A stretch of DNA of 23,543 bases from a virus. Of this stretch, positions 5,615 through 12,755 are shown in pieces (positions within the stretch are counted from its first letter, which is position 1; every line of letters begins with the position of its first letter). The notes under the pieces are model-generated. The model had not been told where the DNA came from, did no database searches, and worked only from the letters and a program-made list of their open reading frames with translations. The stretch covers positions 1 through 23,543 of IMG/VR virus record IMGVR_UViG_3300046311_000087; one strand, 5' to 3'. Made by a program: the position numbers and the translations under genes.

Positions 5615-7436
5615 TGAAGTTAACTGTGTCATCTACTTCTTTAATCTTAGTAATATCAATTTCTTTTAATTCACTAATAAGTGAATTGTATTTCTCTTCA
5701 GTGATGTCCTCGAAAGGAGCTTGCTGATATGAACCACCCCAATAAGGTAGTACAGATAAACCGTTATAGAACTCACGGTTGTCCCACATCCAGTCTCCTA
5801 CCATTTTCCATTCATCTTGTTGAATAGAGATAGTAGCGCTTACGTTATGTGTATTGTCACCGTTAACGTGTCCAGAGTTAATCCAATTGGTAGAAAAATG
5901 CTTCACACGCTCAAGCGTATCGATAGCTGTTTCAGTACGTAAGATAGAACCTTCTGGTGCTTTCACTGGAATACGTACACACACTGTATCATTAGGGCGT
6001 AATACATCATCTTCACATAGCTCAGGATGATTCTCCATTAAGTACATTGCAATGTCTTCGTTCTTGTTGAAGCGCATTGTACGTAAGTAATAGTCATTAT
6101 GCCAAGCATGGATACCAGATGCAGTTCCTAATACTAGAGATGTAGTACCTGAAGGTTTAACACATGTAATACGTGCTGCTTCATTGATACCAGTCTTCTC
6201 TGTAATTAGTTGATTCACCTTCTTAGCAATGTGAGCTGCTATTTCTAGTTTGTATTTCATGATTTCTCCTGAACCAATACCAGTCATACCAATACCTAAC
6301 AATGCATCTTTCTGTGTAGTTGCAGCCCAGATAGGACGCAAGTAGTGAAAGTTTGTAAATCCTGCTTGTAACGTACCAAAGAATGCAGCTGCTGCTACAC
6401 GCTCATTAAGATCTTCTTGGCTAGTTACATCACTCACATTCACTTCACATAGATTACAGAATTGGTATGGACGTAATGCAATCTCACAACATGGGTTAGT
6501 TCCCCAGTCTTGATTGTTACTCCAATACAAACCTGGTTCTCCAGATCCTGATGCTTCTACACGCTTCCATAATTCCATGAACTGCTCTTCTGTCACTTCA
6601 CCACGAGGTAACACTGCAGAGTTGTTAGAACGACCACGCTGCTCATTAAGCTCCCACCAGTTACCATACTTACATGTAATCATCTCTTCGTCCGTGTAAT
6701 CAAACAAACAGATCATAGCTGATCTACGGATACCACCAGCTAACACTGAGTTAGCAATGTGACATAGGATATCATGGCATTCTAAGGGAGATAATGTCTC
6801 TCCTGGTTGCTTTCTATCTAAGACAGCCTGAACGTGTGTGAGGCAAAGCTTAAGAGGCTCTGGGCCTGGTGCTTTACCACCTGCTGTTACAAGACGTGCA
6901 CCTTTTTCACGAATAGCACGGAAATCAAACTTAGGCATGAACCCACCTTCTAGGTAAGCTTTCATTAACACCTTCACAGCATCAGCCCAGCCCATGATAC
7001 TATCCTCAATAAGGTAGGTGCGAGCTTTGCCTGGCTTAGTAATATCTGGTAGTTCACTTACGTGATGTGATTGTACTGAGTATCCTACACCTGTACCTCC
7101 TAACAATAAGAACATTGTCTCAGAGAATGAATGGATACTATCAATTGGTAAGAAACAACAGTTGTAGATACGGGCGTTGTTTACTTCAGCTGCAGCACCT
7201 GCAAACTGTAATGCTCTCATAGAAGGCAAGATTTTCTTGTCTCTAATCATTGGGATTGAAGTCTTGATAGATTCCTCTAAATAAGGGTACTTCTTGATCA
7301 TCATTGTTTCGTAACGATCAACAATCTCATCCCACGTTTCTCTTCGTTTTAGCTCTGGAATGTACTTTGCGTACTTGCTAAAAACCGTGATAGAACTTAA
7401 TGCCTGGAGTCCTAAATCTGTACTTGTATTATTCAT
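5571..7436 (-). CDS. nrdJ: class II (adenosylcobalamin-dependent) ribonucleotide reductase
   Basis: Reduces ribonucleotides to deoxyribonucleotides using a B12-generated thiyl radical. The match is to the monomeric Lactobacillus leichmannii type (RTPR). NPCCEI (314-319) supplies the radical Cys 316 and catalytic Glu 318. Cys 327 (QFCNL) lies 11 residues after Cys 316, the same spacing as C408/C419 in RTPR. Its redox partner is in YNCC (93-94). VKPSGT and a swinging C-terminal tail CGGGAC (Cys 613 and 618) are also present. At 621 aa it is about 118 shorter than RTPR; most of the loss is between the first redox Cys and the active site, where the allosteric insertion lies, so regulation may differ. 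The enzyme needs host B12 but no oxygen or NrdB partner. The start overlaps the upstream orphan by 8 bases. The tail is read in a second frame by the 48-aa gene. Confidence 0.95.
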   Translation of the reverse strand: MNNTSTDLGLQALSSITVFSKYAKYIPELKRRETWDEIVDRYETMMIKKYPYLEESIKTSIPMIRDKKILPSMRALQFAGAAAEVNNARIYNCCFLPIDSIHSFSETMFLLLGGTGVGYSVQSHHVSELPDITKPGKARTYLIEDSIMGWADAVKVLMKAYLEGGFMPKFDFRAIREKGARLVTAGGKAPGPEPLKLCLTHVQAVLDRKQPGETLSPLECHDILCHIANSVLAGGIRRSAMICLFDYTDEEMITCKYGNWWELNEQRGRSNNSAVLPRGEVTEEQFMELWKRVEASGSGEPGLYWSNNQDWGTNPCCEIALRPYQFCNLCEVNVSDVTSQEDLNERVAAAAFFGTLQAGFTNFHYLRPIWAATTQKDALLGIGMTGIGSGEIMKYKLEIAAHIAKKVNQLITEKTGINEAARITCVKPSGTTSLVLGTASGIHAWHNDYYLRTMRFNKNEDIAMYLMENHPELCEDDVLRPNDTVCVRIPVKAPEGSILRTETAIDTLERVKHFSTNWINSGHVNGDNTHNVSATISIQQDEWKMVGDWMWDNREFYNGLSVLPYWGGSYQQAPFEDITEEKYNSLISELKEIDITKIKEVDDTVNFNESVACGGGACELV

Positions 7437-7773
7437 TATTATCTTGTTTTAAATAGTTACTAATCCAATCATGAAGTAAATTAATATCATACCAACTGTT
7501 TACTGATATAATAAGACAATGGCCAAATGTTTTATCACTTGAAATTGCTATATCCTCTACAAAACTTGGTATATTATACTTTGCTCTCTTTTCTTTGTCA
7601 GGAACAAATACTGGTATAATATCCTCAACAGAACCTCCAGTATATTCTATATGGTCATATTTATGCAGATTGAATACAGGTTCAAATTTATCTACATCAT
7701 CTACAAACACTCTTAACTGTGCTGAGTCAAGACTAATGTACTGTGTCTTGATTAAGTCTTCTATATTACTCAT
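7429..7773 (-). CDS. uncharacterised protein between HNH nuclease and nrdJ, 114 aa
   Basis: No family recognised. The protein is acidic, soluble and 114 residues long, with a Val/Asp/Phe-rich first half (RVFVDDVDKFEPVF) and a hydrophobic strand in CLIISVNSWYDI near residue 85, giving a mixed alpha/beta look. It overlaps the HNH gene upstream and nrdJ downstream by 8 bases each, so it is locked into the reductase transcript. It could be an accessory factor of the reductase or cargo brought in with the endonuclease gene; neither can be shown here. Confidence 0.72.
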   Translation of the reverse strand: MSNIEDLIKTQYISLDSAQLRVFVDDVDKFEPVFNLHKYDHIEYTGGSVEDIIPVFVPDKEKRAKYNIPSFVEDIAISSDKTFGHCLIISVNSWYDINLLHDWISNYLKQDNNE

Positions 7774-8317
7774 TGTTTAAATAATTTATTGCGTTCTTCA
7801 AAAATTCTACACTGTCATCAAACTGACCTAATCCTTTGTTACACTTTCCACATAGAATACCTCTAACCTTTCCAGTTGCATGATCATGATCAATATGAAT
7901 CTCAGAACTTAACTCTCTATTACATATTGCACATTGATTGTTTTGATCATCAACCATCTGATTAAACTGTTCTTTTGTTATTCCGTATCTCTTAAATCTA
8001 CCTGTACTCTTTGCGTAGTTCTTGAATCTTTCTTTTGAACAACTTTTACAAACAGATGTTTTTCCAGACTTATTGTTATAGTATTCTGAGTCAGGTTTGT
8101 GTTGTTTACAATCAATACAACATCTTTGATTATTCTTATCATACAAAACCATTCCTAAACCTCCTGCATTCAACGAATTAGAGCAAGATTTACAAGCATG
8201 ATTGTATTTCTTAGCTTTATAAAAATAAGATTTACTTGCAAATTCTCTATCTTTTTTACAGATTGGACAGGCTAATTTGTAAGTAATTTTACTCAAGGCT
8301 TCTAGTCCTAAATCCAT
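7766..8317 (-). CDS. endonuclease VII-type HNH (homing-like) nuclease with reductase-like N-terminus
   Basis: The 183-residue protein has three Cys-rich parts. C17/C20/C42/C45 and C67/C70/C90/C93 form two zinc-ribbon-like modules. The C-terminal nuclease is of the recombination endonuclease VII family: C129-x2-C132, IHIDHDHATGKVRGILCGKCN with DHDH at 143-146, and C156-x2-C159. The first residues DLGLEALSKIT nearly repeat residues 7-17 of NrdJ (DLGLQALSSIT), and the likeness stops exactly there; 11 bases of DNA (GATTTAGGACT) are also identical. Free-standing HNH genes near phage reductase genes are often homing endonucleases, so this is probably a selfish gene that captured the 5' end of its target. 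It is the first gene of the reductase unit, behind the promoter at 8357-8387. Confidence 0.88.
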   Translation of the reverse strand: MDLGLEALSKITYKLACPICKKDREFASKSYFYKAKKYNHACKSCSNSLNAGGLGMVLYDKNNQRCCIDCKQHKPDSEYYNNKSGKTSVCKSCSKERFKNYAKSTGRFKRYGITKEQFNQMVDDQNNQCAICNRELSSEIHIDHDHATGKVRGILCGKCNKGLGQFDDSVEFLKNAINYLNNE

Positions 8318-8342
8318 ATAGTTGATTATTTTAAATGTTGAA

Positions 8343-8376
8343 AATTAAAGGGCTACAAATGTAACTTTGTAGCCCC
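8343..8376 (-). terminator. intrinsic terminator after the 135-aa gene
   Basis: A perfect 10-bp stem GGGCTACAAA (8351-8360) with TTTGTAGCCC (8367-8376) encloses a 6-base loop. On the minus strand the stem is followed by TTTAATTTTC. It ends the unit that begins at 11178. The same DNA carries the -7 box of the next promoter. Confidence 0.82.
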
Positions 8377-8387
8377 CAATAAACAAT
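8357..8387 (-). promoter_or_regulatory. Bacteroidota-type promoter for the reductase unit
   Basis: On the minus strand TTG (8387-8385), a 20-base spacer and TACATTTG (8364-8357) match the Bacteroidota vegetative consensus TTG-N17-23-TAnnTTTG exactly. Transcription would start near 8350 and give a leader of roughly 30 bases before the HNH gene's ATG at 8317. The -7 box lies in the loop and distal arm of the terminator hairpin, so terminator and promoter share sequence. Confidence 0.55.
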
Positions 8388-8405
8388 CAATTGCAAAAAT
8401 TAAGT

Positions 8406-8813
8406 TTAACTATTTTCCTTATCAATAACTGATTCAGTTAGTTTTTCCTCAAGCATCTCCATTGCGGTGTATACTGCATCTCTTTCAGCATCTTTTCTAC
8501 GTGCAGAAGTTGTACCACCCATCTCTCCATTGACTATAGGAACAAACTGTCCTGTCATTGGTAGATCATACATAAAAGTCATTTCAATAATGATGTTATG
8601 CTCATCAAAGAAATAAAACAATGATGCTGGGTTTGCCTTAATGACTGCTACAATAGTGTCATCAATATGGGTAGAACCGTGCTCTCTTATCATCTGCTTG
8701 AATTCCTCAGTGGCGTCACTTGTGTTATCAATTGACTCTTCTAACTTATTTGTGTAATGTATTCTTAATGCATCTAATACATTAGGATACTGTTGTAACT
8801 CCTCTAGTGTCAT
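8406..8813 (-). CDS. uncharacterised acidic protein, 135 aa
   Basis: No family recognised. The 135-residue protein is acidic and helical at the N-terminus (TLEELQQYPNVLDALRIHY), with a hydrophobic beta-like centre (SLFYFFDEHNIIIEMTFMY) and a charged C-terminal helix (RRKDAERDAVYTAMEMLEEKL). It starts in the stop of the 185-aa gene (ATGA overlap) and is the last gene before the terminator at 8343-8376. Its ATG follows the leader AAACAACAAG, which recurs before two other starts in this window. Linkage to the PD-(D/E)XK nuclease gene suggests a role in DNA processing, as inference only. Confidence 0.73.
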   Translation of the reverse strand: MTLEELQQYPNVLDALRIHYTNKLEESIDNTSDATEEFKQMIREHGSTHIDDTIVAVIKANPASLFYFFDEHNIIIEMTFMYDLPMTGQFVPIVNGEMGGTTSARRKDAERDAVYTAMEMLEEKLTESVIDKENS

Positions 8814-9367
8814 ATTAATTCTTGTTGTTTAATTGTTGTTAAATTTAATGTTTCATTCTCTATTTCAAAACCATCCCATACTTCCATTTCATCATCGAAC
8901 TCTATACCGAGTCTGTCTTCCCAGTACTGACGCAAGTCTTCAGCCTTCCTAAAGATTTTGTGCTGCAAAGCTACCTGATCTTTGTGTAGACCATTCTTTA
9001 GTATCTTTAAGACCTTGGGGAATAACTCTTGAAATTCTTTGGAAGTTTTAGAATATTTACCCTGCTTAATAAGAATGAAATCAGCTTTCCATTTGTTGTC
9101 TAGTTTATAAACAACCACTACAAAACCATCTTCATAATCATAATCATCAAGCAGAGACTTAGTTCTTATAGCCTCACTGTCTAAGAACTCTCTAAATTTA
9201 TCCAGGTTGTCTGGTTTAAACAGGAGATATACAGCATTTTTATACTGTACATCTCTTCTGTCATCACTCAAATATCCATTTAGATACCCGTTGTCCTTAA
9301 GTTTATCTCGATTAATCTTAAGAGTAGGTACAATGAATATACTTGTTATTGTTTTTCTTAACTCCAT
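8810..9367 (-). CDS. uncharacterised protein next to a PD-(D/E)XK nuclease, 185 aa
   Basis: No family recognised. The 185-residue protein opens with a hydrophobic strand (KTITSIFIVPTLKI) and has a Tyr/Asp-rich middle (SDDRRDVQYKNAVYLLF, DDYDYEDGFVVVVY), a Lys-rich segment (KQGKYSKTSKEFQELFPKVL) and an acidic C-terminus. There is no Cys, signal peptide or transmembrane helix. Only one base separates it from the nuclease gene upstream, and it overlaps the 135-aa gene by 4. Order and tight spacing suggest that the nuclease and these two orphans form one functional set. Confidence 0.75.
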   Translation of the reverse strand: MELRKTITSIFIVPTLKINRDKLKDNGYLNGYLSDDRRDVQYKNAVYLLFKPDNLDKFREFLDSEAIRTKSLLDDYDYEDGFVVVVYKLDNKWKADFILIKQGKYSKTSKEFQELFPKVLKILKNGLHKDQVALQHKIFRKAEDLRQYWEDRLGIEFDDEMEVWDGFEIENETLNLTTIKQQELI

Positions 9368-9368
9368 A

Positions 9369-10415
9369 TTATCCTTTAACGTTTACAATACCACCACTTA
9401 AATAATTGTTTCGAGATATATTCCATTTGTCATTTGCAATGGCCCACTTCAAGTTGTCAATAGTTTCTAACACGCCAGGATACTTATATCCCTTAAGTTC
9501 GAAACCATCTCTAGCATTTGTCATGTCTTCTGTATCTAGTGTATAGATGAGAGGACTAAGATAGTTAGTACTATCGCAGACAATGAACATAGGATATTCA
9601 ACTTTGTATCCTAGATCTACTAGCTCTTTGAAATGATAATGTGCAGCATGCCAATACAAGAATGCTTGGATGTATGCTCTTCTATAAAGATAATATTCTT
9701 TGAAGAAACCTTCAACACTCCATGTACATTTAAGATCATACACTTGAATAATTTTATTCTCATGATCTACAATCACCTTATCCATCATACTCTTGAATAG
9801 ATGACCATGTACTGTATAACCTTCTACCTGTAATTGGTTATGTACATCAATCTTGGCAGTCCTGGTTTGATTAACAATAGATGCAGTGATAGGATTGTTT
9901 TGCAACTCTTCTACAATGCGCTCAGCATTAGTTACATCTCTTACAGATACAACTGTCAAACCCTTGGTTCTCACCTCACGTATTTCTTGATAGTACACTT
10001 CAGCCTCAGAGCCCATGAACTTCTTCATGACAGCTTCGTACGCAATCTTGTATCCTGAATCAGCATATGCATCTCTAGATATCTCTTCAAACGTACGTGA
10101 TACTTCACCAAACTCATCTGTAGCCTCTTTTGTATGTTTGTACAAAGCTTCTACAAATTTCAACATACCCTCTGTTGGAGTAGTCTCGCACACAGATGGA
10201 AAGAACTTGTCATCAAACAATTCTGGTTCCATCAACTTAGTCTCAACAATTCTACCCATAGTGGCAGCTTTTGTTTCATCATCTTCAATCTTCTCTCCAA
10301 GTACATATCTACGATAGTACTTCTTGCGGTCCATTGAAAACTCTTTTAGACTAGAAGAGCTATCCATTAGGATAGCTCGGTAACTTGCTTCTGTTCTATT
10401 CGGTCCCTTTATCAT
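9369..10415 (-). CDS. PD-(D/E)XK (RecB/Cas4/RecE-like) nuclease
   Basis: The 348-residue protein shows the phage RecB-like exonuclease pattern. An N-terminal SSSLKEFSMDRKKYYRRYVLGE is followed by MGRIVETKLMEPELF (53-67, the GxxxE/H helix). Then comes the catalytic core with D212 in FKSMMDKVIVD and DLK (227-229) in IIQVYDLKCTW, and the downstream YRRAYIQAFLYW helix typical of the PDDEXK family. Such enzymes degrade or resect DNA ends and often work with a recombinase and SSB. No iron-sulphur Cys cluster of the Cas4 kind is seen. It overlaps the 84-aa gene upstream by 20 bases. Nuclease fold is well supported; polarity and partner are not known. Confidence 0.85.
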   Translation of the reverse strand: MIKGPNRTEASYRAILMDSSSSLKEFSMDRKKYYRRYVLGEKIEDDETKAATMGRIVETKLMEPELFDDKFFPSVCETTPTEGMLKFVEALYKHTKEATDEFGEVSRTFEEISRDAYADSGYKIAYEAVMKKFMGSEAEVYYQEIREVRTKGLTVVSVRDVTNAERIVEELQNNPITASIVNQTRTAKIDVHNQLQVEGYTVHGHLFKSMMDKVIVDHENKIIQVYDLKCTWSVEGFFKEYYLYRRAYIQAFLYWHAAHYHFKELVDLGYKVEYPMFIVCDSTNYLSPLIYTLDTEDMTNARDGFELKGYKYPGVLETIDNLKWAIANDKWNISRNNYLSGGIVNVKG

Positions 10416-10650
10416 TTTGTAATTCTATAAATGAGTTAACTATTTCTTCATGCATTCTTCTTACTTCCATTGGTACTTGCTTGAACCACCATCTCACCTC
10501 TATCTCATACTCTCTACCTTGTTCATCACGTCCTCTTGGATTAATCAACCAGAAGTTATGTGTCTTACCATCAAACTCTACTGATCCTTCATGCCACACC
10601 TCTGTAAACGAGGGTGTTCTATTAATCGATACTTGCACTTTCTTTTCCAT
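10396..10650 (-). CDS. uncharacterised small protein, 84 aa
   Basis: No named domain recognised, though the pattern (strand-rich VEFDGKTHNFWLINPRGRDEQGREYEIEVRWWF, then a helix RRMHEEIVNSFIELQ) recalls short conserved phage proteins of Bacteroidota. At 84 residues it is soluble and mixed alpha/beta. Its ATG touches the stop of the 44-aa gene by one base (TAATG), and it runs 20 bases into the nuclease gene. It may be an accessory of the nuclease; that is inference from position. Confidence 0.72.
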   Translation of the reverse strand: MEKKVQVSINRTPSFTEVWHEGSVEFDGKTHNFWLINPRGRDEQGREYEIEVRWWFKQVPMEVRRMHEEIVNSFIELQNDKGTE

Positions 10651-10784
10651 TATTCTTCTTCTATACGTAAAACAATACCAGCTTTAAAATTAGCAGCTGC
10701 TTCTTGTGATGATTTAGCTTGTACATACATCCACTCTTTATCTTCTCTTCCATGAGGAAGATATATTACTCTAAACTTTTTCAT
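10650..10784 (-). CDS. uncharacterised very small protein, 44 aa
   Basis: A 44-codon frame from ATG 10784 to TAA 10650 fills what would otherwise be a gap. The product starts MKKFRVIYLPHGREDKEW, followed by MYVQAKSSQEAAANFKAG and ends with an acidic IEEE. This beta-beta-alpha layout (strand, strand, Ala-rich helix, strand) is typical of small phage domain proteins. It begins 14 bases inside the HNH gene upstream and ends one base into the next start, so its junctions match the other coupled genes. Function unknown. Confidence 0.68.
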   Translation of the reverse strand: MKKFRVIYLPHGREDKEWMYVQAKSSQEAAANFKAGIVLRIEEE

Positions 10785-11178
10785 TTCTTTCTGATTTTGT
10801 TTTGAAATTGTGACACGATTCGCATAATACTTGTAAATTATCTACTTCACAAAACAGCCTCTCAATGAAATCAGGCAGGTTTTGTGCAGATTTAAGACTT
10901 CCTGCTGGGCAAATATGATCCACATTAATCTTCTTATCAGGAAACCAATTCTTACAATGGTTGCACTGGTATTCAAACTTCTGTCTCTTTAAAGGTCCTT
11001 TGTATGGACGCCTTGCATTAGCCTTGGCTTCAGAGATAGGCTTCCAATATCTTGACTTCTGTCTTAATGCACTTCTAATAAAGGACCAAAACGCTGATTC
11101 TGTCATAGTTCCAGAGTTCCTTGTTTTAGGAACCCTGGATCTTTTTACTGGTATCTTTCTTACTATTCTCTTAGCCAT
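10771..11178 (-). CDS. HNH endonuclease
   Basis: The 135-residue protein has a long, very basic N-terminal arm (first 65 residues, many Arg/Lys) followed by a compact HNH domain: C72-x2-C75, VDHICPAG with D87-H88, Asn 114 in EVDNLQVLC, and C119-x2-C122-H123. This is the zinc-bound HNH form common in phages. Free-standing HNH enzymes nick or cut DNA and can act in packaging, homing or recombination. No terminase lies nearby, so homing or repair is more likely here. It is the first gene after a -7-like box at 11197-11204 and leads the unit ending at 8406. Confidence 0.88.
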   Translation of the reverse strand: MAKRIVRKIPVKRSRVPKTRNSGTMTESAFWSFIRSALRQKSRYWKPISEAKANARRPYKGPLKRQKFEYQCNHCKNWFPDKKINVDHICPAGSLKSAQNLPDFIERLFCEVDNLQVLCESCHNFKTKSERNEKV

Positions 11179-11196
11179 AAGGTGTTATATATGTCA

Positions 11197-11204
11197 CAAA
11201 TATA
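11197..11204 (-). promoter_or_regulatory. candidate -7 box upstream of the HNH gene
   Basis: On the minus strand this reads TATATTTG, a full match to TAnnTTTG, 18 bases before the ATG at 11178 and within the 45-base gap after the rIIB-like gene. The nearest TTG lies 24 bases upstream, one base outside the usual range. A 6-bp inverted repeat (GTGTTA at 11182, TAACAC at 11215) flanks it. Confidence 0.42.
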
Positions 11205-11223
11205 CATAGAATTGTAACACTTA

Positions 11224-12663
11224 TTACACAATGACTACTCTACCACCAATTACTTGCTTCATATCTTCAAGACTAGAGATGATATTCTGCACAGTTTGAG
11301 GATTGATAGTAGGGAAGTTGAAGTTGTACTTCTTAGCCTCAGCTGCGAATCCTTCTTTAACCTTCTCTGCTAAACCCTCAAGCTCCTTGATAGCATAAGA
11401 ATCATCCAACTGCATAGTATCAAAGTCTAGATCATGCAATATAGATGTAGCCTCATCACGTGGTACAGTCATGATTGGTAAATACTCATAACATCTACCC
11501 TTATGCTGACCAATACCTACTACCTTCATAGGATTGATTAACACTAACATAGACTGATCACCACATCCTACATAATGAATCTGATCTGCAGTGAAGTGTA
11601 AACCTGCTGCTGCACAATCCTGTGTAGACCAGTTACACTCTTCCATAGGCATGCTAACAGGAACACCTACACGAATGTCAAACGTCTTAGTCCAATCATC
11701 TGTAAAGCGATTCTCTGCACGATTAGGTAGGTCAAGATACAACTCTGTCAAGTCACCAATGAATTCACCATGTTCTTTCTCAACAACATCATTGTATCCA
11801 CCTTCTCCATCACATGTTGGACATCCGCAATCCTCGTCATCACAATTCTCACCATAGCAATAACTACACTCTACCCACTCCTCAGTTGTCAAATCGTCCT
11901 CATGCACAAGCTTGTACTGACCATTCTCTAGATATACATCATAGTCATGGGGACTCTTCTTCCATACAGCTTTCACCTTGTTGTAGCTGTTGCTTACAAA
12001 GTGTACAAGTTCTGCACCACCATGTAATGTAACTACGTTACGTAATGCAACAAAGAAACCTTGCTTAGTGATTCTGAAGCTATTGTCTTTCAAGAAACGG
12101 AATAGCTCATCAGCTACCTCAGCACGTGGATTTAAACAACACCACATCCAGAAACGCTTCAAGCCTTCCCAACGCTCATTGACGTCTGAAAAAGGTCCTT
12201 CTTCATAATTAGCTAGAAGAATGAACTCTTCAATCAATAATTGAGGCATGCTACGATCAATACCTATCATATACAAAGCACCTTCGCGCTCCTCAAACTC
12301 ATCTGGAGCAAACTCAAGAAGAGTTTTGATACCTGCAGTCAATGCTGCGTTACGTTTAACTTCTTCCTCAAACTTACGCTTCTCTTGCAAACCTTCAGAA
12401 GAACTACATACAGTAAACAACTCAATCTCACTCTTTGCTTCACGAGCAAGATTAAAGTGATCGATTGTAGCTGGGTGCTTACTGATGATATTACCATCGT
12501 TCAAGATGACAGTTAGTACATCATTAACAAACTTGATGTTTGCATAAGGCTTACCGCTGCTCTTGATAACATCATTAGATGTTACGACATCATTTATCAT
12601 GTCTAACACTGCCTTATCACGATCTAATAAGGACTTAAAGAACTCTAAACTTGAATTGTTCAT
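11224..12663 (-). CDS. rIIB: rIIB-like protein
   Basis: The call rests on position directly after an rIIA-like gene and on the rIIB-like segment FRITKQGFFVALRNV (near residues 197-210), where T4-type rIIB proteins have a similar 'T..G.F.A.+.V' block. I place the start at ATG 12663 (MNNSSLEF, 479 aa) because the longer form from 12720 would translate through the hairpin at 12680-12717. A Cys cluster at about residues 266-284 (C-x2-C-x4-C-x4-C-x-C-x2-C) looks like a zinc-binding insert. T4 rIIA/rIIB affect lysis timing and phage exclusion by an unsettled mechanism. The family match is moderate. Confidence 0.68.
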   Translation of the reverse strand: MNNSSLEFFKSLLDRDKAVLDMINDVVTSNDVIKSSGKPYANIKFVNDVLTVILNDGNIISKHPATIDHFNLAREAKSEIELFTVCSSSEGLQEKRKFEEEVKRNAALTAGIKTLLEFAPDEFEEREGALYMIGIDRSMPQLLIEEFILLANYEEGPFSDVNERWEGLKRFWMWCCLNPRAEVADELFRFLKDNSFRITKQGFFVALRNVVTLHGGAELVHFVSNSYNKVKAVWKKSPHDYDVYLENGQYKLVHEDDLTTEEWVECSYCYGENCDDEDCGCPTCDGEGGYNDVVEKEHGEFIGDLTELYLDLPNRAENRFTDDWTKTFDIRVGVPVSMPMEECNWSTQDCAAAGLHFTADQIHYVGCGDQSMLVLINPMKVVGIGQHKGRCYEYLPIMTVPRDEATSILHDLDFDTMQLDDSYAIKELEGLAEKVKEGFAAEAKKYNFNFPTINPQTVQNIISSLEDMKQVIGGRVVIV

Positions 12664-12679
12664 TTTGTGATTGTTTATA

Positions 12680-12717
12680 AGAATGTCCAGTAAATTACAC
12701 AATAAACTGGACATTCT
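12680..12717 (-). terminator. strong hairpin between rIIA-like and rIIB-like genes
   Basis: The arms AGAATGTCCAGT (12680-12691) and ACTGGACATTCT (12706-12717) pair perfectly over 12 bp with a 14-base loop. The run that follows on the minus strand (TATAAACAATC) is only weakly T-rich, so it may be a terminator, a processing site or a partial block that lowers rIIB relative to rIIA. It lies 17 bases before the rIIB ATG. Confidence 0.6.
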
Positions 12718-12755
12718 CAAGTTGAAAATACTATTTAACTAATTGATAATCAGAA

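Noticed and set aside
11182-11220. Inverted repeat GTGTTA/TAACAC as a terminator after the HNH/rIIB junction
   Set aside because: Only 6 bp with a 27-base loop and no T-tract; kept only as a note on the candidate promoter.
12664-12720. 19-residue N-terminal extension of the rIIB-like protein
   Set aside because: It would be translated through the perfect 12-bp hairpin at 12680-12717; ATG 12663 has a good A-rich leader.
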